This document shows positions 1-12,200 of a stretch of DNA of 64,000 bases, one piece after another. Every line of letters begins with the position of its first letter. The stretch's first letter is position 1. The stretch spans positions 1,244,121,001-1,244,185,000 of the forward strand of contig CM057452.1 of NCBI GenBank assembly GCA_016271365.2, written 5' to 3'. This stretch comes from Neoceratodus forsteri (lineage: Eukaryota; Chordata; Ceratodontiformes; Ceratodontidae). The position numbers and the translations under genes are program-made. The notes beneath the pieces are model-generated. The model had not been told where the DNA came from, ran no database searches, and saw only the letters and a list, made by a program, of their open reading frames with translations.

Positions 1-8
1 TTATTTTT

Positions 9-897
9 TTAATTAGATATTGAATTTTTTTTATTAAACCATCTGGGTGTCCTCCCTTTTATGTTATATTTTTTAACTAAGGGGATATATGCCTTCTCAG
101 TTTTGTGAATTAAAGTTTTTAATAAAATCGAGGCATCATTTACTGATAGATGCTGCATAAGGGCTTCCCTAGATTTATTTACAAGTAATTTGTTTATATT
201 ATTAAAGTTAGTTTTATCATAATTTCTAAAAGTAGTGAATTTTGAAACACTAGGGTGTAACATCTGCAGGGGAAAAAAGAATGGCCAAATGGTCACTTGT
301 GTGAAGTGATACCCTTATGTGAATATCAGAGATAGTATTTTTTATATTAGATATTACAAGATCTAAAATGTTAGGACCTCTGGTTGGAGTAGTAATAAAT
401 TGTGAGAGGCCATATTCAGAGAGACAGAACAAAAAAAGTTTGTCTTGACTAGTAGTGCCCCTTAAGATGTCCAATCAATACTGGGGAAATTAAAATCACC
501 TAATATAATAGTATCCCCTTTTTCAGAAAAATAAGAAATATCATTTAAGAGGGCCAGATCATAATTAGAATCCTGTGTAGGGGGCCTATAACATGAGCCC
601 AAAAATATGTGAGATAGTCCTTTGAATTGAACAAAAACCCAGATACTTTCTGTCATAGTAGAGTATTGAATTTCATGAGAATCATATATTGTCTCAAATA
701 TATAGACACACGCCACCACCCTGTTTATTCAGTCTATCGTTATGATAAAGTTTGTAGCCTTGAATGGATTTCACTAGAGTGGATGGATTGGCCCCCCAGG
801 TTTCTGTAACTGCTATGATTCCTATATTATGAGTAAGTATAATTGTTTCTAATTCAGATATTTTAGACAGATTTAAAGATCGAGCATTTAATGACAA
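9..897 (-). pseudogene. LINE ORF2 N-terminus: apurinic endonuclease and linker
   Basis: Four overlapping open pieces (694-897, 462-719, 250-474, 9-296) together cover an endonuclease/exonuclease/phosphatase fold. Visible motifs are SLNARSL at the start, AVTETWG carrying the catalytic Glu, YRPP, ILGDFNFPSIDW with the catalytic Asp/Asn, and a terminal TSDHLAI around the catalytic Asp-His pair. The piece at 9-296 matches the linker between endonuclease and reverse transcriptase, including a TPRWFN motif. The enzyme nicks target DNA to prime reverse transcription. At least three frame changes break it. Confidence 0.85.
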
Positions 898-969
898 AAC
901 TTTACAAAAAACTGGAATCTTGGTACATTTCAGAGACTTGGGACTAACCTCATGCTCCCCCTTTTTTTC

Positions 970-1825
970 TAGTTTAAAAGAGCATTGAATTTTTTCAGCA
1001 GAGATTTCCTACGAAGGGAACTACCATGTCTGCTGAGATGGAATCCATACCAACAGTACAGAGAAGGCTTGTAATAAAAATCTTCCCAAAGAGTAATACT
1101 GGGAATGTCCTGTTTGAAATACCATTTACATAGTCATTCATTAATTTGTTAAATTTTATTAGAAATAGTATCAGTAGCCCTTGGAATTGGTAAGATTTCT
1201 GAAAAACTAACTCTACACCCTTTATTGATCAATAAGTTGCTTAAAGCAATAATAGCATGCTTAATATGTTCAAAATTATCATATAATACATTGTTGGTTC
1301 TGGCATGAATGATTACCAAAGGATTACTACCTGTTTTACTTAAAACATCAGGCAGCAAAGTAGTAATATCAGAAATCTTTACACCATGAAAACTGGAGCG
1401 TGTATGATTTAATTTGTCAGGATTACATGTGATGCGGTCAATGTGTTTAATCATTGAATCCCCAAGTATAAAAGTCTGCCTAGGCTGAAGGTTGGAAGAG
1501 ACTATAGAACTACTGTTTGTATTTTGATTTAATGACAAATTAAAAATGGGTGATAAAGTATCTTCTACCAAAGTAGTAATTAACTTCTTTGGTGTGTGAA
1601 TTTTAACTGTGCACTAGAAGTTACTAAATTGTTAATAATTGGAGACTGATTAACAGTCTCATGAGGTGGGGAACAGGTGAGTATGAAACAGTCTTCCACC
1701 TCCAAGGGAAGAAATTTATTGTGTAATGTAAGTGGTGGAACATTATAAATCTGACCTCCTTGATGTTTAGCTTTCTTTTTTGTTACTGTTGCCCAATAGT
1801 TTGTGGTAACCTGATTTGTCACCAT
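970..1825 (-). pseudogene. LINE ORF1 C-terminal half: SGNH-type esterase domain
   Basis: Two open pieces in different frames (1580-1825, then 1149-1571) continue in decayed form to about 970. The second piece has the block I nucleophile motif ILGDSMIKHI and a block III motif VIIHARTNN, where the family normally has GTND. Further down (near 1060), YGFHLSRHG matches the terminal D-x-x-H block, with the Asp apparently replaced. CR1-type ORF1 esterases are thought to act on lipids or protein esters during retrotransposition. This copy is frameshifted and lacks key residues, so it should be inactive. Confidence 0.75.
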
Positions 1826-2064
1826 TTCAGGAACAGACCCTGGGGAATAATCTGGGATGCCATATTATCTTTGAACTTTTCCAGCAGTTCTATTTCCTCA
1901 TTCAGTGGTCCAAAAGTGGACTTTATAGCCCCAGTGTGAAGCAGCCTAGTAATTTCTTCCTGAAGAGTATCTATCAGGAGGCATTTGTCACAAATAAAAT
2001 GATTTGTGTTGTATCCTGAACAAAACTATAGACAAGTAGAACACATTTTGATAAGACCTTCCAT
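1819..2064 (-). pseudogene. LINE ORF1 N-terminus: PHD-like zinc finger and helical segment
   Basis: An ATG at 2062-2064 opens a frame that runs through one in-frame TAG to a TGA at 1819-1821. The first residues give a Cys pattern CSTC, then a single C, then NHFICDKC, which is a C-x2-C / C / H-x2-C-x2-C arrangement like the PHD-type finger of CR1-group ORF1 proteins. It is followed by a charged, probably helical stretch (LQEEITRLLH, then EEIELLEKFKDN) suited to self-association. ORF1 proteins of this group bind the element RNA. The frame then shifts to join the esterase half below 1825. The in-frame TAG inside the finger shows decay. Confidence 0.6.
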
Positions 2065-2313
2065 ATTACAAGCACCTAATCAGATGCCTTATAAACAACA
2101 AGGGTAAAATTCTTAGAGTAATTATAGACAGTAGCTTGAGTATTATCAACAGCTAATTTGTAGATATAAATACCTGCACATAATATTACGATTTGTTTAA
2201 CTGTGCTCTGGAACACCAAGCAAGCCAAACAAGCAAACACGCACGCGTGTCTTTGCACTCATCTTCAAGCATGATGCCACACACTTGCCCTGCATGGGCT
2301 CGCCCTGCTCACT
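2065..2313. other. No gene recognised
   Basis: This stretch between the LINE 5' side and the duplicated block holds no convincing coding or RNA gene. It may include LINE 5' untranslated sequence. Confidence 0.4.
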
Positions 2314-2940
2314 GCAGGCTGTGTGTTAAATACTGGCTGGTGACCCGGAAGTAACAGCAAGGTCACACTGTGAGGCCAAATATATAATCTTAAAAAATAA
2401 GATTAAATTGTACAGAAGCACAGAATAAGGTGTACTCAGTAAGCAAAACTATGCCCAAGATGTGATTTGGTGCAAGAGTACTTGACTAGCAGGCAGTGGA
2501 TCGCTGAATGCGGCCAAATAACTGCTCGCTCTCTTCCTGGTTGAAACAAACAGGGCTCAAGACAATCAATATCAATGTTTTGTATATAACTAAAAACACG
2601 TTCCACATGTATATAGCAGTTCCCCAGGAGATAGGGACACCTCCCTAGCAGCTCACAATAGGGTATTACTTCTTGCACTTGACGCAGGCCATGTGTTAAA
2701 TACTGGCTGGTGACCCAGAAGTAACAGCAAGGTGACACTGTGAGGCCAAATATATAATCTTAAAAAAATAAGATTAAACTAAACAGAAGCACAGAATAAG
2801 GTGTACTCAGTAAGCAAAACTATGCCCAAGATGTGATTTGGTGCAAGAGTACTTGACTAGCAGGCAGTGGATCGTTGAATGCGGCCAAATAACTGCTCGC
2901 TCTCTTCCTGGTTGAAACAAACACGGCTCAAGACAATCAT
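2314..2940. repeat. Direct duplication, about 256 bp, offset 370 bp
   Basis: The block at 2314-2569 recurs at 2684-2940 with a few substitutions and one extra A in an A-run. The shared core begins TGTGTTAAATACTGGCTGG and ends CTCAAGACAATCA, so both copies start TG and end CA. About 114 bp of unrelated sequence separates them. The layout could be a tandem duplication or a very small terminal-repeat element. No primer-binding site is obvious next to either copy on either strand. Confidence 0.85.
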
Positions 2941-4119
2941 GCAAACTAAAACAAAAAACATTTTTTGCTGGACAGAGATTTGATATGAGAATAAAGATCT
3001 TTTTGGTTGCACATTATGTGTGGTCCAAGCATTTTTTTTCATGGAAATGTAAAATGTTTGTTTTTGAATGGTTGAAGATGTTTATTTGTGATCTAAGAAT
3101 TTAATTTAATTAATTTATTTATTAAAATCTCGGATTATACACCTTTGAGCATAAGCTCTTTTACATAGGTTCCACATCATTTTAAGATTGCACATGAAGC
3201 ACAATAGTGCAATATCAGCTTGTGACATAAACGTGTGATTTTTTTTTGTGTGTGTCTCACATAAGTACTTTCACTCATAACTCGGCTGTATTAAAACATT
3301 TTAGCTGCACATTTTGAATATATTATGTACATGATTGTACCACAGGAACAAGGATGATAAGGATTTTCAAATGCAGGCTGAAAGCTGTTTTCACAGTTGC
3401 TCTGTAAAGCCACCTTTCAGAAGAAATGTAACACATTATAGTAACCAACTTCATGTCGTGGAAACAAAATAAAAAAAAGTAAAAAAAAAAAACAGGTGAA
3501 GGTGTCCCAGTGGGTACTTTATTGTGATCCAGTGCTAGTGAGCTGAGTTTGAGAGTGAGCTCCGTGAGCCATCAGGGTGGGCCACGGCTGGGGGGATGGA
3601 GCTTTCATGTAAAGCCACATCCCACCTGTGGAGGGATAGTGCAATGTTGGCTGCATGCAAAACAGGTGGACAACAAGTAACCATATAATGAAGAGATGTA
3701 TTCTCTTCACATGGGGCCCTGAGGGACCTGCATCTCTTCACCTGTTGCTGCTATACAACCAGATGGACTCTTGGCCCTGCACATCTGCATCTGTAGCCAA
3801 ATGGATGCATAGCCAGCCAGGCAACACCACAAATTATTTTTTATCCATAACCACATGCAAACCAACAGACTCTTCCCGTGGTACAGGACCCAGAAGGCCT
3901 TGTATATATGCATTTGTTCCTGAAAGTCCTAAAGGGATATGATTCTCCTATCTTAAAAAGAAACAAATCCATTGAGGGTTTCCAACCATAATTCACCTTC
4001 TCCCAGGCAGCAAAAGACAATACCACACAAGCCACCACAGACAGACATCATCAGGTAAGACAACATGCAACTGTTTCCAGATGACACAAATTCAGTAGCA
4101 TTGATGTTCTACCTACATG
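2941..4119. other. No gene recognised; A-rich end at 3466-3492
   Basis: AT-rich sequence with no supportable ORF. An AATAAAA-type, A-rich run at about 3466-3492 resembles the 3' tail of a plus-strand retroposon, but its body is not identifiable. The part after about 3700 has tracts resembling the 133-bp repeat that follows and may be decayed copies of it. Confidence 0.4.
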
Positions 4120-4520
4120 GATTTGTATCTGTAGCTGCGGATGTGTGGGTCCCACATGGGCCCTCTGCCTCTGCAGCCAAAAATGAATGTATGTCTTACA
4201 GTGTGTATGAATACCTGTGGCTGCAGAAGCTCTGGTCCCACAGGGTCCTGAGCTTCTGCCTGCAGAAATAATGTTGCAATTTGGGTTTCATAGATTTTTA
4301 TCTGCAGTCAGAAGTCAGTGTGCATGTCTTACACTTGCAGCTGCAGAAGTGTGGGCCCATCAGAAGTGTGTGCATGTCTTACAGTGTGCATAAGTACCAG
4401 CAGCAACAGAATCACTGACCTCACAGGGGCAGGCAGAAGTAGTGTAGCAAGTTGGGTATCATGGAATTTGCGAGTTTTCACTTCTGTAGTCAAATGTTGC
4501 TGTATATGTCTTACACAGTT
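4120..4520. repeat. Diverged tandem repeat, unit about 133 bp
   Basis: The marker ATGTCTTACA occurs at 4191, 4324, 4374 and 4506, giving spacings of 133, 50 and 132 bp. Each full interval also shares a CTGCAGAAG stretch and a TTG(C)AATTTGGGTTTCAT-like stretch. This is a diverged minisatellite with one internally shortened unit. Confidence 0.7.
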
Positions 4521-4818
4521 TTCCCAAATATTACTAAGAAAACTGAGGACCACTTATAGTTACCTGTGTATGGAATATTAATTTATGCAGGCTAAAACCC
4601 TTCTAAATCCTATACAGTTCACTGCATTATGGGCCTGTTATTTGGGGAATATTATACTTTTTTTTTCCCTATTATGGCAAGGAATTAGGTGCTGAGTGGT
4701 TTAGTACTGAAAGTGCTGGTCATTCACTTTTGGTATTCAGTGTAATTCTTTGGTCAATGCTGGATCACAGTTTCACAAGTAAAATATGTTTGATTGCCTT
4801 AAACAATTTGTTAGTGAC
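4521..4818. other. No gene recognised
   Basis: AT-rich spacer between the 133-bp repeat and the tip of the foldback element. No ORF, RNA gene or repeat could be supported. Confidence 0.4.
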
Positions 4819-5082
4819 CTAGGGCTCAATTCTCAATGCTCCCGGCATGGCGTAAGGGTCTTGCACCAAAATGAATGGTGCAAGGACAAGGTCCTAGGAA
4901 TGATGAGGCAGAGATAAACTGCCAAAGCCCCAGACCTGTAATTCACAGAAATCTCCCAGAGGGAACAATTCTACATACCCTAAGACCAGTCTGGGCTGGT
5001 TTGAGGGGACTTAGAAAATTCACCCATGAGTGAGATGCTGGTAGAAATAGTGCCATGGGTCTCCCCTCCCCAATCCCTGATA

Positions 5083-5160
5083 TATCCATCTATCTATCCA
5101 TCTAGCTATCTATCTACTGTATATCTATCTATATGTATATCTATATCAATCTATATATCA
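5083..5160. repeat. Imperfect (TATC)n microsatellite
   Basis: A run of TATC/TATA tetranucleotides inside the left arm of the foldback element. The right arm has only a short TA run at the comparable inner position, so this tract probably expanded after the arms formed. Confidence 0.8.
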
Positions 5161-5196
5161 CCCACCCTGATCCATGTTGTGCCCACATAATGAATA

Positions 5197-7620
5197 CCTC
5201 GAGACTTCAATGTCAATTGGTTATCCACTGCCTTATCCCCCTGCAAAGACTCAGCCCTAGCTTGTGACCTCTCCCAGGTCATCAATTCCCCAACCAGGCA
5301 GGACACTAGAATGGGGACCTCTACCCTAATTGACCTAATCCTCACCAACCAGTCTTATGACATCTCTCAAGTCACAGTGCACCACGACTTGATTAGCGAC
5401 CATTCCCCAATGACATGCTGGTGGTCCACTAAAATCTCCCCTGCCCCCCCCAAAGGTCACTGTACATAGAAGCCTCAAAAAAAGAACCCTAGCATGGTTC
5501 GAGTCTCACCTTGCCTCCTGCAACTGGTCCCCTACCCACACTGCCCAGACTGTGGATGCTGTCCTCACCTACTTTATTGACACCTTCAAATTGGCTGTGA
5601 CATATTTGCACCCTTCTCCAAACAAGTAATAAAGCAAAGAAACACCCCTTGGATCTCCCAAGCACTACTTGACCTTATACACCAGAGGGATGACCTATGG
5701 CATAATGCCCTTGACTAGCTGCTCCTGCAGGACAGGCAACAGTACAGAGAGGCCAGAAACAGTTGCACCTGGGCAATCTGGAAAGCCAAAGCTGCATACT
5801 ACAAACAATCTCTCACCTCCTCCTGGGGCTCAGGGAAAAAATTCTGGTCCAATATTAAGGAACTCTGTGGGAAAACTGTTTCCCCTACCCCAGTCCAGCT
5901 TATAGTTGATGGGGTTATCAACCAGGACCCTATTACTATCTCCAATGCCCTCAGTACCTCCTTCTCTGATCTCTCTCTCTCATATTCTCCTATCAAATTT
6001 CTTTGACCCTACAATCCACCCCCCCACCAACACCTTGGCCGTCACTAACGCTACCCCATTCAGGCTGAGAGTCATCTCTTGTATTGAGGCAAAATGCTAT
6101 CTTATCAAAGCTCTGGCAAACTCTCATTATAGCCATGATTCCCTGGACCCCAAACTCATTCGGCTTACACTGGATGTGACACTACCTCATCTCACCAAAA
6201 TCATTAACCTGTCCTTATGCCTTACCCAATTCCCCATGGCTTGAAAGAGAGCAATAATAATCCCAGTCCTGAAGAATGGTGACCCCACCTCCACAAGCAA
6301 TTATAGACCTATATCTATCCTGCCACCACTCTCTAAGGTCCTAGAAAAAATAGTATCTGATCAACTAACTGACTACCTATCCAAACACGACCTGCTCTGC
6401 CACGAACAACACAGTTTCTGGAGGGGCCACAGCACCTCCACCACCCTCATTGAACTCACTACTTTTATTCATGAGGCACTAGAACAAGGGTCCTTGGCCA
6501 GGGCTCTCTACATAGATCTGACCAAGGCGTTTGATGCCGTCAGCCATGAGCTACTCCTTCATACCCTCCCAGCCCTTAATTTTGCCTCAGCGATCACCAC
6601 CTGGTTCAAAGATTATCTCACGGGTCAGACACAACAAGTCAAAATAAATACAACTATCTCTACTAGCAAACTGGTTCTTACTGGTGTCCCCTGAAGGTAA
6701 ATACTTGGCCCCTTACTCTTCATCCTCTTCCTGAACTCCCTCCCAAAGGTCTGCAGTGGTCAGATGCTGCTATATGCTGATGATGCGGTAGTCTTTTGGA
6801 AACACCTTCATCCAAATTCTCTTCAAACTGCTCTGCAGGGCTTCTTTAGGGAGATAGAAGTTTGGGTTTCTGATCATCTTCTTATAATCAACTACAAGAA
6901 AACTAAGTCCATGATCTTTGCCCACCCCCAAAGCCCCCACTGACACACTCCACTAGTTGTTATGCACACCCATAGCTCAACTCTGGAGCAGGTCTCATGC
7001 TTCAAATACATTGGAGTCACCTTAGACACCTCCCTCTCCTACCACTCTCACATACATAATGTCTCCTCCTCTATTAACACTAGATTAGGGATCCTTTACA
7101 GGCATAAGCACTGCCTACCCCACCCAGGCCATGTGTCTCACTGTTTCCTCATCTATCCTGTCCTTGGTGGACTACAGAATAGTCATCTATGGGTCAACTG
7201 ACCAAATTGCCCTATGCAGCATCAACCTCACCCTCAACAAAGCTTGCTGACTAGTCACGGGATGTGACAGGTTAACTCACGCATGCGAGCTTTATAAACT
7301 TTCTGACTGGCTACATTTCCAAGGCAGGCTTAAGTACTATAACTGCCTCTTTTCCAAAAAGATACAACTTAAGTTAGCCCCAGTCAGCCTCCACCCTTTT
7401 ATTCACACAGCCCCCCATACGAGGACACAAAGGCACTCAACTAATCCCACTCTGCTAGTCCCGCACTGTAGAACATCTCTTGAAAAAAAATCCTTCCGCT
7501 GTCGGGCCCCACTGTGGCTAAACAGCCTGCCTTCCTCCAACTCCTTGGCCCAAAGTCTCAACCAATTTAAAACTGGTCTCAAAACCCTACTCCTAGACTC
7601 TACAACCTGTGTCTGAAACT
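5197..7620 (+). pseudogene. LINE A1 ORF2: partial endonuclease, reverse transcriptase, C-terminal domain
   Basis: The frame at 5197 opens with DFNVNWLS and reaches ISDHSPMTCWW, the last endonuclease blocks. The reverse transcriptase follows: NYRPISILPPLSKVLEKIV near 6300, a YIDLTKAFDAVSH finger/palm block at 6511-6546, an ILGPLLFILFLN block near 6700 and an intact YADD at 6773-6784. Next come KYIGVTLDTSLSYHSH near 7000 and a degraded C-terminal region to about 7620. Stops at 6241, 6694 and later, plus frame changes, make it a relic. The enzyme would copy the element RNA at a nicked target. Confidence 0.85.
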
Positions 7621-8051
7621 AAACCCCCTGCACACATTTCTATCTTCCCATGCTCTCTGGCCTGCTTACCAGGGACTAATAATACCCAAGTGCCTAATCT
7701 ATGTCTCTCCTTCATTCTCAATCCCCCTGTCTAGATTCTACGACTCTGGGTCCCTCAAGATCCTACATAACTATATCCTGTCTAATCTCTGACCCAGGAC
7801 CTTACTTATGCTCCCAGCTGATGTAACCCACAAACTACACTTAAGCCGGGACTGTATGACCTTGTATTATTTCATTATTGCTGAATGTGTATTTTTATTA
7901 TTATTTCATTATCATTAGATGTATATCTTTATTTCTGTGTTTTCTTTGTACTTTTTACTTTTATTTGATGTGGAGCCTTTGCAAAAGTGTCTATGACTAA
8001 AAGGATTCTAATTCAGATAATATTAAATAAATAAATAAAGTAAATAAATAA
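5197..8051 (+). mobile_element. LINE A1, 5'-truncated L2-like non-LTR retrotransposon
   Basis: The element starts inside the endonuclease domain and ends in a TAAA-type tail at about 8022-8051. Both junctions are defined by the other arm of the foldback: the reverse complement of 8700-8720 reads GAATACATATGAGAATCC, whereas here GAATAC (ending 5196) is separated from ATATCAGAATCC (starting 8052) by the LINE. No target duplication is evident beyond possible AT-rich microhomology. The 3' end (GATAATATTAAATAAA) resembles that of LINE A2 (GATATCATTAAATAAA) near 27390, so the two are the same family. Confidence 0.9.
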
Positions 8052-8969
8052 ATATCAGAATCCCCCACCTGATCCCCACTGTGCCCCACAATTACAATAT
8101 ATACACAAGGATCTCCTACCCCAATCCATGTTGTGCACCCATAGTGAACACACATCAGACTCCCTTGCCTGATCCCTGATGTGCCCCACAATTACTATAT
8201 ATATATATCAGAATCCCCCACCCAATCCCCGATAGATCCGTAATGTCCCTGTCATTATGACAAATAAAAAAGCCCGTCTCATTGGTGGTCTAGAACCCTC
8301 CCACCCCAGCTGGTAGTGCCCCCTCCATCCCCAATGGGAACAGCCCTTCTCACACCTCAGTGGCCGGTCTCTGACTGAACTGTCAATGAGTGTGTACTGT
8401 AATGTGTACATGCTCATTGATAATCAATGATTGCATACACTGTACAGTCCACTGCACATTGACAGTTCAGTCAGGGACCTGCCACAGAAGTGTGAGGAGG
8501 GCTGTGCTGATTCCCAGCTCTGTCTGGGGATGGGGGGGGCACTACCTGCTAGAGCGGGGAATGGGGGGGCTCTGGACCACCAATGAGAGGGGCTCTTTTA
8601 TTTGTCATAATGATGGGGACATCAGGGATCTGGGCAAGGGGATTCTGCTATATATATATATATTGTAATTGTGGTGCACACCAAGGATCGGTAGGGGGAT
8701 TCTCATATGTATTCATTATGGGGCACAATGTGGATTGGGGCAGGGGACCAGTTTGCCATTGCCACAAGGCACCTATGGCAACTCCTTCCATGCACTATGT
8801 GTTTGCCGCATGGTCGGGGTTGCCGCAAGTGTGTGGACATAGGCACCAGGACCCCTCCAGTACCTGAATTGGCTGCAGGGTGCTTGGAGCACTGGGCTTT
8901 GGCACAAGATGTTGTTTACCACAGCTTGTGCCGAATGCAACCCCCTTTGAGAATCGACCCCTAGAGTCT

Positions 8970-9380
8970 AACCCACAAAGAACTATATCAGTTCAGCATG
9001 AATCAGTGTAGTTCAATAATGGTTCCAAAATTAAGCCCAGTAAAAAAATGGCTTTCAAATTAAAAGTTAGCTTTTGTGTTTCAGTATTGCAATTTTACAA
9101 GGAACAGAAGGTACTTACAAATAAAATTAGTTATGGGTGTGGACTACCTGTTGCCATTTAGATACAGCTGGTTAAATAACATGTCTTTATTGGACTGAAA
9201 ACATCATGGGGGGGGTTGACATTTCTGACCCAATAATAACAAAATTGATTTCAACATTTTAGGACAGCAGATGCTTATTAGGAAAGTGAAGCACATAGTG
9301 AACAAAGACACCAGGATGAAGTACTGGATGGGTGGAGTTACGTCGGGCAGTTTGTCTGAAAAATAGGATTTAGGATTCAT
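8970..9380. other. No gene recognised
   Basis: AT-rich spacer between the foldback element and the CR1 3' end. No ORF or repeat could be supported. Confidence 0.4.
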
Positions 9381-9685
9381 CATAACTTAGCATACATACT
9401 AATATACTATAAAGCCAGCAGGATAGGCCCTATGGTCTATCAAGTCTGCTTGGGGATCAGTGCCTGTTATGGGCACCATTGCTGCCACCCCCCCACCCCA
9501 CGAGGTCCCCCACCCCATCCCCTGACTGGGCCCCTCTCCAACACTGACCCTTCGAAGATACACCCTCCCCTTATATCTATCACAGCCTCTCTTGAACCCT
9601 TCCACAGTATCTACAGCCACAATTCTGCAGGCAGCGCATTCCAGGGTTCCGCCATCCTCTCAGTGAAGTAGTGCCTCCTCAGACC

Positions 9686-12200
9686 TTATCTCCTCCTGAG
9701 TCTCCTGCCAACCAGCCTCATTGGGTGCCTCCTGGTGACTCCCTCCTCTATCAGCTGGAACACCTTATTCTGGTAGACTCTATTTATCCCCTTAAGATAT
9801 TTGAAGACCTTGATCATATCCTCTTTGTCCCTCCTCTCCTCCAGGACATACAGGCTGAGCTCCTCAAGACTCTCCCCATAGAACTTCTCCCCCAGACCCT
9901 GTATCATCCTGGTAGCCCTTCTCTGGATCCTCTTCAGGAGTGTAATATCCCTTTTTAAATACGGAAGCCAAAACTCCATGCAATACTCAAGGTGCAGTCT
10001 AACCAGGCAATTGTATAGTGGCAGGAGCACGTCCCAGCTTCTAGAGGTTATCCCCTGGCTATGCACTCCAGAATTAGGTTCACTCTTGCTGCAACCCTTG
10101 TACACTGCTCTGAGTGTTCATTTTGTTATCCACTTCCACCGCTGAGGTCCTTCTCCCCACTTGAAGCCTGCAGTGTCTCCCCTCCCAAGGTATACACATG
10201 AGCTGGGTTCCTAGCCCCCAGTTGGAGGATCCTGCGCTTCTAAGTATTAAATCTCAGTTTCCCAGTGCATGACCAACCCTCCAGAGCCTTCAGGTCCCCC
10301 TGTAGGGCTAACCTACCCTCCTCCCCATCCACCACCACCCACAGGATAAAGTCATCAGCAAAGAGGCTCATCTCTCTCCTGATACCATTTCTAATATCAG
10401 AGATAAAAACATTACACAGGAGTGGCCCCAGCACCGATCCCTGCAGGTCCCCGCTAATTACCATCCTGGGAGATGAACCCCTTCCCGACCACTACCTCCT
10501 GAAAATGCTGAGCTAGCCAGATCCCAATCCACCTGACCATCCATACTCCCACCTCCATTTCCCTCAGCTTCTCCAGCAGCCCGGGATATAGCACTGAGTC
10601 AAACACCTTGCTGAAGTCTAGAAAGAAGACATCTACTGGCCTGCCCTGGTCCAGCACTCTCATCACCCAACTGTAGAATTCCACAAAGTTGGTCTGACAT
10701 GATCTGCTCTGAACAAAGCCATGCTGGTGATCATCTGGGTAGCCCCTTGCCTCCAGAAACCTCTCCAGTCTCTTCTTTAAAATGATCTCCATCACTTTGC
10801 CCACTATCAGTGTCAGGCTTATCGGCCTGTAGTTTCCCGGCTCCTCTCATGAGCCACCCTTGTGAATAGTTACAATGTAGAACATCTTCAAATCCTGGGG
10901 CACCCATCCTAACTGGAGGGATGAGGCTTGCCAGAGCTGCAGCCAGGATATCTGCCAGCTCCTTCAGCACCCTTGGATGAAAACCATCTAGGCCCAGTGC
11001 CTTCTCCACTCTCAGGGCCTTGAGGGACTTCCACACCCTACCATCGGGGATTTCACCATCCATGGCCCCCACCAGCAGGACCTCCCTGTCCAACCCCATG
11101 CGGCACCTCCCCACTATCCTCCCTTATGAAGACTGAGGCAAAGTAGTCATTTAGTACCTCTGCCTGCTCCCCTGCCTCCTCTTCCCACCCACTCCCCGAA
11201 CTCAGTCTACTAATCTGCCCCATCCCTTTCCTCCTTTCCCTGATATACCTGAAGAACTCTTTTTCACCACTGCTAATCCTCTGAGCCAACCTCAGCTCCA
11301 TCCTTGCCTTGGCTGACCTCACCACCCTGGTGACCATCCTGGCGATTGTACATACTCCCCTTTATCCATAACCTGATGCAAATGCCTATATCAGCAATAG
11401 GTGGCCTTCTTTTCCCTTACTGCATTCTGGACCTCCCTAGTCCACCAACTCTGCTTCCTGGCTCTACCAAACTTGTGCTGCTTCTTCGTGCAAGCCATGG
11501 TATCTTCCAGGAGCCCCTTTTTAATAATTTCTCACTGGCACTCAGTGTCCATGCTCAGCCTGATCTCATCTAAGTAGCCTCTAAGGATCTGCTACATACC
11601 TTTGAAGTCTAGCCCCTAAAGTCTACTACCGTTGTTTTTGGATGATCTACTGCTTCCTGGTTGATGAGGATGCAATGGTTCCCCAGTCAGTCCCTGGCAT
11701 ATTTAGGTTACCCATCACTACTGTTCTGCCCTCTCCCCGACCAGAGTGGTCCCTAAGATTGGTCACCAGACCTTCTTCTAGGCCCTTCTCTGGCATGAGT
11801 GGCCTATATACACCTACCCTAGCTTCACCCTCTTGCCTCTAGGGGCCTGCATGGTGACCCATAATGCCTCCACATGCCCCTTGCTTCCTTCACCCTGCCT
11901 ATCCTTATGCCATCCTCAATGATAAAGACCACACTCCCCCTACCCATGATCCTGTCCTTCCTAAACGTGGTGAACCATCTTAGGTTTAGGTCCCATTCAT
12001 GCACAGAAGTGGCCAAGTCTCAGTGACAGCTACCACATCCACTTCCCCTTCTAATAGCAGTGTCTGAAGCTTGGCATCTTGTTTCCCATGCTCCTGGCAT
12101 TGATCAGGACCACCCTCCAAAGCATCCCCTTGCCCTCGCCCTTCCTCCACCCAGAGAGCTCCCAGGTAGCTGCCTGCTTGAACCCCCCTGTGCACAATCC
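9686..12200 (-). pseudogene. CR1 copy 1 ORF2: endonuclease and reverse transcriptase
   Basis: The endonuclease begins near 12190 (VDVVAVTETW is visible at 11986-12195) and is badly broken. The linker at 11053-11337 has EVLNDYFASVF. Reverse transcriptase pieces are 10731-11114 (LGLDGFHPRVLKELAD), 10454-10804 (QHGFVQSRSCQTNFVEF, VFFLDFSKVFDSV) and 10240-10464 (GSVLGPLLCNVFISDI and an intact FADD at 10351-10362). The C-terminal piece 9686-10105 has LEYCMEFWLPYLKRDI and RRATRMIQGL. At least five frame changes separate the pieces, so no functional enzyme can be made. The presence of FADD suggests the decay is mostly by small indels. Confidence 0.9.

Larger units (their letters stand above)
1..2064 (-). 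mobile_element. CR1/L3-like non-LTR retrotransposon, cut by the window edge
   Basis: Reading from about 2064 down to 1 on the minus strand, the order is ORF1 zinc finger, ORF1 esterase domain, then the ORF2 apurinic endonuclease and the start of the linker to the reverse transcriptase. That order is known for CR1-group LINEs. The reverse transcriptase and 3' end lie outside the window. Every coding part carries stops or frame changes, so this is a dead copy. The zinc-finger plus esterase ORF1 favours the CR1/L3 side of the group over L1 or RTE. The exact family cannot be named without a library search. Confidence 0.85.
4819..8964. mobile_element. Foldback element with long inverted arms, interrupted by LINE A1
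   Basis: The tips are inverted: TAGGGCTCAATTCTCAA at 4820-4836 matches the reverse complement of 8947-8963 in 15 of 17 positions. The symmetry centre is at about 8422, where TCATTGAT-A-ATCAATGA forms a perfect 8-bp hairpin. On either side, the left arm (about 5050-5196 plus 8052-8410) and the right arm (about 8430-8760) are clear inverted copies, sharing CATTATGACAAATAAAA, TCTCATTGGTGGTC and CTGACTGAACTGTCAATG. The outer 200 bp next to the tips match poorly. No transposase is present. It could be a non-autonomous DNA transposon. No target duplication was found. Confidence 0.75.

Noticed and set aside
2314..2940. Pair of long terminal repeats
   Set aside because: No primer-binding site, polypurine tract or target duplication; only 114 bp between copies.
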